The translations under genes were made by a program, and so were the position numbers. Below the pieces are notes generated by a model. It was given only the letters and a program-made list of their open reading frames with translations, was not told the DNA's origin and searched no databases. From Telopea speciosissima (Eukaryota > Streptophyta > Magnoliopsida > Proteales > Proteaceae), in contig NC_057917.1 of assembly GCF_018873765.1 (NCBI RefSeq), forward strand, positions 51,949,464 through 52,013,463: a stretch of DNA of 64,000 nucleotides. The letters are read 5' to 3'. Positions 60,101 through 64,000 of this stretch are shown in pieces (the first letter of the stretch is position 1; each line of letters begins with the position of its first letter).

Positions 60101-61124
60101 AATAGTTGAATTATGTATATAAATGTAGCACTGGAACCCCACAATTTCTTAAATCAGAGTGAAGTAACTCTTAAGGTCAACAAAAGTAGGCATTATCTTT
60201 GATAGACCAGATAGATAAAACAATATAAATTTACTGGACCACTTATGAGCATATTTGTCAAGGCAGCGCCTAGGCGACATCTAGGCGTCTTGTTGGTGTC
60301 ACCTTGATTTTTGCCCCTCCACTGCCTAGGTCGCCTAGACACCGTGACAACTATGCTTATGAGTCAAATGATGAGCAGAAGATCATATCAACATCTTACC
60401 AAGATAGAAAAACCCAACAACCAAGCATTACTTGTAAGAAAAGGCAGGTGATACCTCCTTTTTGTCAAATGGCATTAAAAATGGATCCCTCACGCTAAGA
60501 CCAGCAACAACAGTTAGTATCGGATCTAAGCAGTTGAATATAGCCCCATATATAAGCATCTTCCCAAGCTTGGGTTCCACCGGATGCATTGTCAAGTGCC
60601 GTCCTGTCAAGTGAATCAAATGACTCCAGGTTCTTGGAATACAAAAAAAAGAGGAACACCTTGATTTTCAAGTAAATGGACAAGAATCATAAACATGGAA
60701 AAGACAGACATTCATACCTAAGATAGTCAGATTCTCATTTTCATCTAGAGCACCAATGATTTTCAAATACTCAATAGCATTTTGGACCTGCAAGATAAAG
60801 CAATTCAGATACTTGTGTAACATGATGCAAAAAACTAGATTCATGAATGGGATGACACATTGCATCTGATGCAAGTTTCTTGAATGTATTCAAGGAGAAA
60901 GAGAACCAAATAAGCTGTACCGATAGTAGTTCCGGAGACTGCAAAGCCCTAGAAAGGAACTCAGAAATGCTTCCAAGTTGTAAACTTTTGATTTGCAGAC
61001 AAAGTGATTGCAAAGGTGTTCTTAAGAGTTCTGGCAATTGATAATCTGCAAAAGCATCATACACACATCTGGGATAAAGATGGTAACACTCTCCAGGTTG
61101 AACACGACCAGCTCTTCCTCTTCT
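45037..61124 (-). CDS. DExH-box ATP-dependent RNA helicase, C-terminal part (5' exons off the right edge)
   Basis: Model: complement(join(45037..45504, 45905..46015, 46196..46348, 46474..46533, 46793..47101, 60455..60603, 60718..60787, 60921..61124)), 1524 nt, 507 codons plus stop. All junctions are GT-AG and in phase. The visible part begins with helicase motif VI (RRGRAGR) and continues through [20 protein letters not shown], the helicase-associated domain ([20 protein letters not shown]) and the OB-fold region ([64 protein letters not shown]). It ends in a dsRNA-binding domain ([49 protein letters not shown]) and a basic tail. This is the order in plant DExH3/DExH5 (DHX36-like) helicases, which unwind structured RNA. 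The motor core must lie beyond 64000. Intron 47102-60454 is 13.35 kb and full of TEs, yet every exon is intact. Confidence 0.95.
45526..45562. repeat. (GA)n microsatellite upstream of the last helicase exon
   Basis: On the transcript strand it is a (CT)n run ending about 20 bases before the acceptor CAG at 45505. It may act as part of the polypyrimidine tract. Confidence 0.9.
45634..45839 (+). mobile_element. SINE, second family, in a helicase intron
   Basis: CTGCAACAT flanks it (45625-45633 and 45840-45848). The body GGGGCCATGGCATAGAGCAATGGTA... through CAGGTTCAATTC (B-box-like), GGTTAGGACCCACTCCAAAC and CCCTCCCAGGACCC ends GCACTGGGTAATGGCC. It is the same family as 62063-62237. The end GCACTGGGTA resembles the Au SINE end. 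It lies in the intron between exons 45905-46015 and 45037-45504, opposite to the gene. Confidence 0.75.
48000..48135 (-). pseudogene. Captured fragment of a mitochondrial dicarboxylate carrier (DIC/UCP-like)
   Basis: The minus-strand translation contains [20 protein letters not shown] followed by AALFSGL, matching the region of plant mitochondrial dicarboxylate carriers that reads P.(V/M)G.I..G..IVQTEG.AALFSG. The next expected part of the carrier (SATVLRQTLY) is replaced by unrelated or altered sequence ending in SQTLFF. Only about 30-45 codons are present, far short of a 300-residue carrier. It lies inside the Pack-MULE. The parent gene is not in the window. Confidence 0.65.
48626..49057 (-). 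pseudogene. Captured fragment of a PPR protein
   Basis: An open frame of 143 codons reads [67 protein letters not shown] and [15 protein letters not shown]. These are three to four successive PLS-class PPR repeats (organellar RNA-binding proteins). After FRQISVPNL the homology ends, where a PPR protein would continue for hundreds of residues. There is no convincing start and no targeting peptide. The fragment lies inside the Pack-MULE, so I read it as transduplicated rather than a gene, although the frame is open. Confidence 0.78.
49604..50374. other. Intron sequence with a possible zf-RVT scrap
   Basis: On the plus strand near 50175-50235 the translation [20 protein letters not shown] resembles the CxxC...HLFxxC region of L1 elements, but it is isolated. 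The rest has no recognisable gene. Confidence 0.35.
50392..50568 (-). mobile_element. Au-type SINE with perfect 17-bp target duplication
   Basis: TGAAAATTTATGAAAGA is present at 50375-50391 and 50569-50585. On the minus strand the body runs from GAGGGTGGGCCTTGGGGCAA through GGTTTGAGTC (B box) and AAACAGCCTTG to GTGCACTGGGTACGCCC plus a T run. It is full length or nearly so and lies in the helicase intron. Confidence 0.92.
50672..50942 (-). mobile_element. 3' LTR of Copia fragment 2
   Basis: On the minus strand it follows a purine tract (GTGGGGGAGTATTAAAG), starts TGTGGTCC and ends TTCTCACA. It contains ATTATAAATAAAG and a 15-bp perfect hairpin (AGTCCAGCGATAGAA and its complement at 50719-50762). 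No 5' partner is visible, and the 5' LTR of Copia 1 at 59164 is unrelated. Confidence 0.55.
50907..51507 (-). pseudogene. Copia fragment 2: pol RNase H domain
   Basis: Minus-strand frames read [90 protein letters not shown] and ADLFTKSL, the end of Ty1-copia pol. There are frame changes. The sequence breaks off upstream at about 51507, where a TTTCGACC-type repeat begins, and the RT domain is absent. Confidence 0.88.
51508..51871. repeat. Degenerate TTTCGACC-type repeat fragment
   Basis: AAGGTTCTAAAACTTGGGTT and TTTCGACCAACC resemble the repeat at 43.5-43.98 kb. It contains an A-homopolymer of about 22 near 51685. It borders the break in Copia fragment 2. Confidence 0.4.
51872..54170 (-). 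mobile_element. Probable long LTR or LTR-derived segment
   Basis: The left edge on the plus strand is TGTCACACCCCGGCC, a common LTR terminus. On the minus strand a TATA-like CACTATATAAAC near 53855 is followed by a purine-rich leader (GAAGAAGAAGAAG). There is no coding sequence of 100 codons or more. The right boundary is uncertain, somewhere before 54180. I infer a leftward-transcribed LTR of roughly 2.3 kb, but no partner LTR or target duplication is identified. Confidence 0.4.
54113..54146. repeat. (TA)n microsatellite
   Basis: About 17 TA units, in the large helicase intron. Confidence 0.95.
54349..55144. mobile_element. hAT-like non-autonomous element, CATAGTTGTCA ends
   Basis: The ends CATAGTTGTCATGGTGTCGC and, inverted from the right, CATAGTTGTCACGGTGTCAC agree closely. 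The 8-bp flanks GATGCAGC and GCTGCAAC match at six of eight positions, a decayed hAT-size duplication. No transposase frame is seen. The short element at 60250 has the same terminus. A 30-bp tandem repeat lies inside. Confidence 0.65.
54434..54560. repeat. Minisatellite, unit TTTCCCTCTTCGATTTCTTC
   Basis: Four imperfect units of roughly 28-38 bases share CTCTTTCCCTCTTCGATTTC. It lies within the hAT-like element at 54349-55144. Confidence 0.85.
55500..56566 (-). pseudogene. Copia 1: pre-integrase and integrase region
   Basis: Minus-strand frames give [31 protein letters not shown] (pre-integrase zinc region), [38 protein letters not shown] (integrase core), then [17 protein letters not shown] and a C-terminal part ending near FTPPVPLRG. 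Stops and frameshifts are present. Beyond about 55500 the expected RT domain is missing. Confidence 0.88.
56577..57373. mobile_element. hAT-like element with perfect 8-bp duplication, CGATAC-rich
   Basis: CCTGGAAC flanks it (56569-56576 and 57374-57381). The ends CATGGTTTAAAGTATCG and, inverted, CAAGGTTTAAAGTATC form the terminal repeats. Both ends are filled with GATACGATAC, TATCGGT and CCGATACG words on either strand, and the centre is AT-rich. No transposase is visible. It splits the Copia 1 sequence between protease and pre-integrase, so it is younger than Copia 1. Confidence 0.82.
57430..58781 (-). pseudogene. Copia 1: gag and protease region
   Basis: From the minus-strand start near 58781: [16 protein letters not shown] and [20 protein letters not shown] (Copia gag), [17 protein letters not shown], a CxxCxxxxHxxxxC zinc knuckle (KCDHCGKE, then a TAG stop, HTKERCWKL, near 57938-57996), and the protease motif [12 protein letters not shown] near 57640. 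Frameshifts and the in-knuckle stop show that it is dead. Confidence 0.9.
59164..59303 (-). mobile_element. 5' LTR and primer binding site of Copia 1
   Basis: On the minus strand the LTR begins TGTTGTAATATGGG and ends GGAATTCAACA. It is followed immediately by TGGTACCAGAGCC (59163-59151), one base from the usual TGGTATCAGAGC tRNA-Met site. Its first bases match the start of the plus-strand element at 62388. The LTR is short (140 bases) if these ends are right. Confidence 0.65.
59304..60241. other. Intron sequence, no gene seen
   Basis: Contains a C-homopolymer (about 59665-59680) next to TCTACATCA and a ligand of GGCTGGCTCG-type words. On the minus strand the G run followed by TGATGTAGATCC looks like a retroelement polypurine tract, but no flanking LTR could be defined. 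Confidence 0.35.
60250..60355. mobile_element. hAT-like MITE with perfect 8-bp duplication
   Basis: CTTATGAG occurs at 60242-60249 and 60356-60363. The ends CATATTTGTCAAGGCAGCGC and, inverted, CATAGTTGTCACGGTGTC match the element at 54349-55144. The interior has CTAGGCGACATCTAGGCG-type inverted words. Only 106 bases long. It lies 92 bases from the helicase exon at 60455. Confidence 0.82.
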
Positions 61125-61801
61125 CTGCCAAAGCCAAACAAAAGCTACCTTAAATATCTAGATGCAAAGTTTAAAATTCAATAGAAAAAAAAAAGGGATA
61201 AAATAACAGAAGCTAAATTTACCATTTCAAAGTCATTAAAAGTTATCCCCCCCCCCCCCCCAAAAAAAAAAAAAAGTGAGGAGAAATGAATATTGTCTAT
61301 ACCAGACGAACATCAAAAAATTACAATGACAAGTAAAAGCAATAAAACAATTGAGGTAGTCAGTGCTCCTAAACCATCTTTTAGTTGATGTGTGCAATTA
61401 AAACATACTATGCCTTAAATTGTATGTGCAGGAACTTGAGCATTTACAAGATTTTAGGCCAGAGTGCCCCAATTATGCAGCCAAGTATAAGAGTTGTAAA
61501 TAAGTCATTATATATTTATATCTGAGTTTCTAAAAAGTTTTCAGGGCGAGTATGAACGAGGTTCTGCGTATTCATTATGACTGACAAAATATTCCGAAGA
61601 ATAAACTTGATGTCTCTCCCAGATTTTGCCTAATAACAGCACAATGCTACACTCCAGAATCTGATTCATTTCTCATTTTGAACCAAATGACCAACGTGAT
61701 GTTTTTAATAATTCTTTTCTAGTAAATAATGACAGATTTCAACGAAAAAAAGAGAAGGCCATGTTGTCCAAAAAATAAATGAGCCAATCTTCTCATTGAT
61801 A
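61125..61801. other. Helicase intron sequence, nothing recognised
   Basis: AT-rich, with a C/A homopolymer pair near 61247-61275. No element boundaries or coding sequence seen. Confidence 0.4.
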
Positions 61802-61909
61802 CTAAAAAAGGGAATACCCAGTGCACGAGGCTCCTGCCACTGCGGGGTCTGGGGAGGGTCATAATGCACACAGCCTTACCCCCCACTTCGTGAAGAGGCT
61901 GTTTCCTGA
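61802..61909 (-). mobile_element. 5'-truncated Au-type SINE with 13-bp target duplication
   Basis: CTTCTCATTGATA flanks it (61789-61801 and 61910-61922). On the minus strand it starts within the body (AGGAAACAGCCTCTTCACG) and ends GTGCACTGGGTATTCCC, so the tRNA-like head with A and B boxes is missing. Truncation plus an intact duplication points to incomplete reverse transcription at insertion. Confidence 0.88.
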
Positions 61910-62062
61910 CTTCTCATTGATAATGGTAGATCAAATTTCTTTAATTAAAACTAATTTAGTAATCTGTCAAAAAGTACTAAATATTATAAAATGTTAAGAC
62001 AATTCATAAAAAAATTAACACTAGTGCATGTTAAATTATGATTTCAACCATGAAAAATATGC

Positions 62063-62237
62063 CACAAAAGGGCTAATTACCCAGTGCTGGTCCCGACTAT
62101 GGGGAGTCCTGGGAGGGGTGAGTTTGGAGACAGTCCTAACCTTCAGCATTTTTTTCACAAAGTGACCGCTCTCAAGAGGCATTTTCCCTGACAGTCCGAA
62201 CCGTTTAAGTTTTACCATTGCTCCAGGCAATGGCCCC
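62063..62237 (-). mobile_element. SINE, second family
   Basis: On the minus strand: GGGGCCATTGCCTGGAGCAA, CGGTTCGGACTG (B-box-like), GGTTAGGACTGTCTCCAAAC, CACCCCTCCCAGGAC, ending GCACTGGGTAATTAGCCC. The flanks AACCATGAAAAATATGC and AACCATGAAAATATGC are a near-perfect target duplication. Same family as 45634-45839. Confidence 0.8.
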
Positions 62238-62387
62238 AACCATGAAAATATGCAAAGTAATAAAAATAACACTAATGCATGTTAAATACTGATTTTAAAC
62301 ATGAAAACTATACAAAGTACTAACGATGAATATGTAGTGTATTTTACATTTTTTGTGTATATATATATATATATATTCAAATAGAAT

Positions 62388-63795
62388 TGTTGTAATATGG
62401 GTACAAGGGTAGAATTGTCCATTAGGGTTTATTAGTGTTGCCCTAGAGGTATTACTGTACTTGTACCTCACAACATTTATCATAAATAAAGCTGGCTGGT
62501 CTCATAGATACAAGTCATTATTCCCCATCCCTTGGGATCATAACTCTCTCTCTCTCACTCTTCTTAAACCACCAAGGGGTTTTGTCCTCTTTTTTGGGTC
62601 TCTTAAATCCTTTCCCATGATCTAGAGATCCCTTTTCTCCTTTGTTTTTTTCTTTTTTTTTTGGCTTTTTTCTACTGTTCAGGGTTTTCTCCCTGCTTTT
62701 TCGTGTTCCAGGGACTCTCCCTGGTATCGACTTTGGTGCTGAAACCTATGGCTTTGATCTCTATGTTGATCGTGGTTCGTAGTGCTTGATTTTTATGTAT
62801 TGGTGACCTCTTGATTACTCGTGTGCAATCCTTTCCTGGTAACGATGTCTGATCAATCTCCTACTACATCTGAAACTGAAGGGCTGAGTTGTGGGACTCA
62901 TGAGTCACGAAGGCTTTCCTATGCTCCTTGTTAGCTTCGTTCGTTTGGATGGGAGCAATTATCTGATGTGGTCGCGATCCTGTTACCTCTCTATCGATTC
63001 ACGCGGGTATGTTGGCTATATAACCGGCGAAACAGAGAAGCCAACTGCTGCTGGTGCTTCACAGAAGAAATGGAGTTCTGATAACTCCCTACTGATGCCT
63101 TTCCACATCAACAGTATGCAACACCAGATTGCACGGGGATATCTTCTCTTGGACACTGCCGCCAAGATCTGGAAAGGTACTCAAAAACATATTCCCAAGT
63201 TGGGAATGATGCACAGGTCTATGAGTTACGCAAGAAACTTTATGACACCAAGCAGAAGAGTTAAACCTGTGGCAGTATTACTCGGAGCTATGCAACTTGT
63301 GGCAGGAGTTGGACTTTTATGATACCTTTCAAGCACCTTGACCACCGATGATACAAACTTCAAGAAACGGGAAGACAAGTATCGGGTTTATGATTTTCTG
63401 GCTGGTCTCAATATGGAGTATGATCAGAACCGTGCCCAGATGCTCAGCCAAGATCCTTTTCCCACTCTGGAGCAGTCTTACTCTCTGATTCAGCTGGAGG
63501 ACAACCACTGCATTGCTATGCTGCGACCTTCTCAAGAACGATCAACTCTCTTATCTGGGCCAACTACACAGCCAAGTTGTGGCTCCTCTCGTTCCAGTGA
63601 TCGTTCTCCATCTGAACAAGAGACTATCAAGTGTGATTACTGTGGTAAGGAACAGCACACCAAGGACTTTTGTTGGAAGCTTCACGAACGTTCTACGTCT
63701 TCTACCAAAGGACGCAGCCGTAGCAAACCAGCTGCTTATCACATTGAGTCTCTTGAGTCTGAAACCCGAACTTCTCTGGGACCCGGGCCAGCCCC
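62388..63795 (+). mobile_element. Copia element 3: 5' LTR region and broken gag
   Basis: TGTTGTAATATGGGTACAAGGG at 62388 (first 20 bases TGTTGTAATATGGGTACAAG) matches the Copia 1 LTR start. The gag frame begins at an ATG near 62845 and needs at least two frame changes. It reads [51 protein letters not shown] and the intact zinc knuckle CDYCGKEQHTKDFCWKLH. It stops at about 63795, where a LINE tail is inserted or joined. It lies in the helicase intron upstream of exon 60921-61124, in the opposite direction to the gene. Confidence 0.82.
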
Positions 63796-64000
63796 TAAAA
63801 TTTATTAAGACAAAAAAGAATAACGAATACAGGGGGGGACGTCCCGCCTAACCCCAGCCCAAAGCTATACAGCTTACAAGAACACACCAATCCCTAAGCT
63901 CTAAGGACCGGCAGGCCCTCTCTATCTTCCCTCACTATACATCGAAAGCCGCCTAGCGGCAAGTTATCCTGCTGAAAGGTTATGGAGCATTGCGAGGCAC
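63796..64000 (-). mobile_element. LINE 3' end (partial, continues off the edge)
   Basis: On the minus strand the sequence ends GGGACGTCCCCCCCTGTATT, TTCTTTTTTGTC, TTAATAAATTTTAG, like the 3' tail of plant L1 elements where it meets the Copia gag sequence. Upstream it is non-coding as far as visible. Class is by resemblance of the tail only. Confidence 0.5.

Overview
The window looks like nuclear DNA of a flowering plant. It has GT-AG introns of 0.1 to 13 kb, plant gene families, Au-type tRNA-derived SINEs, L1 and RTE LINE remnants, Ty1-copia and TRIM retroelements, hAT- and Mutator-type DNA elements, and many foldback MITEs. The large TE-filled introns suggest a woody, early-diverging lineage, but the species cannot be named from the sequence. 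I see no bacterial, organellar or viral segment and no CRISPR array.

Three host genes can be modelled exon by exon. (1) 316-2492, plus strand: a complete three-exon GT61 (DUF563) Golgi glycosyltransferase of 493 aa, with a TATA box upstream and an RTE LINE remnant in intron 2. (2) 20385-11179, minus strand: a complete base-exchange phosphatidylserine synthase (PSS1) of 425 aa in 12 coding exons, with a 5'UTR intron reaching back to about 23.2 kb. (3) 61124-45037, minus strand: the C-terminal 507 codons of a DExH-box RNA helicase (DHX36/DExH3/DExH5 type), running from helicase motif VI to the dsRNA-binding domain. Its 5' exons lie beyond the right edge. One of its introns (47102-60454) is 13.35 kb long.

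Layout: 0-2.5 kb GT61; 2.5-11 kb intergenic with TRIM and LTR relics, one Au SINE and a nested MITE; 11-23.5 kb PSS1; 23.5-44.5 kb a TE graveyard with four minus-strand L1 fragments, two solo LTRs, one SINE with a perfect target duplication, at least ten palindromic MITEs and one long-TIR Mutator-like element; 44.7-64 kb the helicase gene and the elements nested in its introns.

The strongest unusual object is a 1,823-bp Pack-MULE-like element at 47772-49594. It has a perfect 9-bp target duplication and conserved terminal repeats, and it carries fragments of two unrelated host genes: a mitochondrial dicarboxylate carrier and a PPR protein. Other notable items are three hAT-like insertions with 8-bp target duplications, a GC-rich foldback MITE family in four copies, a tandem duplication that overlaps the helicase stop codon, and two related Copia copies in opposite orientation flanking three helicase exons. 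The three host genes have separate jobs (cell-wall glycan synthesis, phospholipid synthesis, RNA remodelling), so nothing points to a shared pathway.
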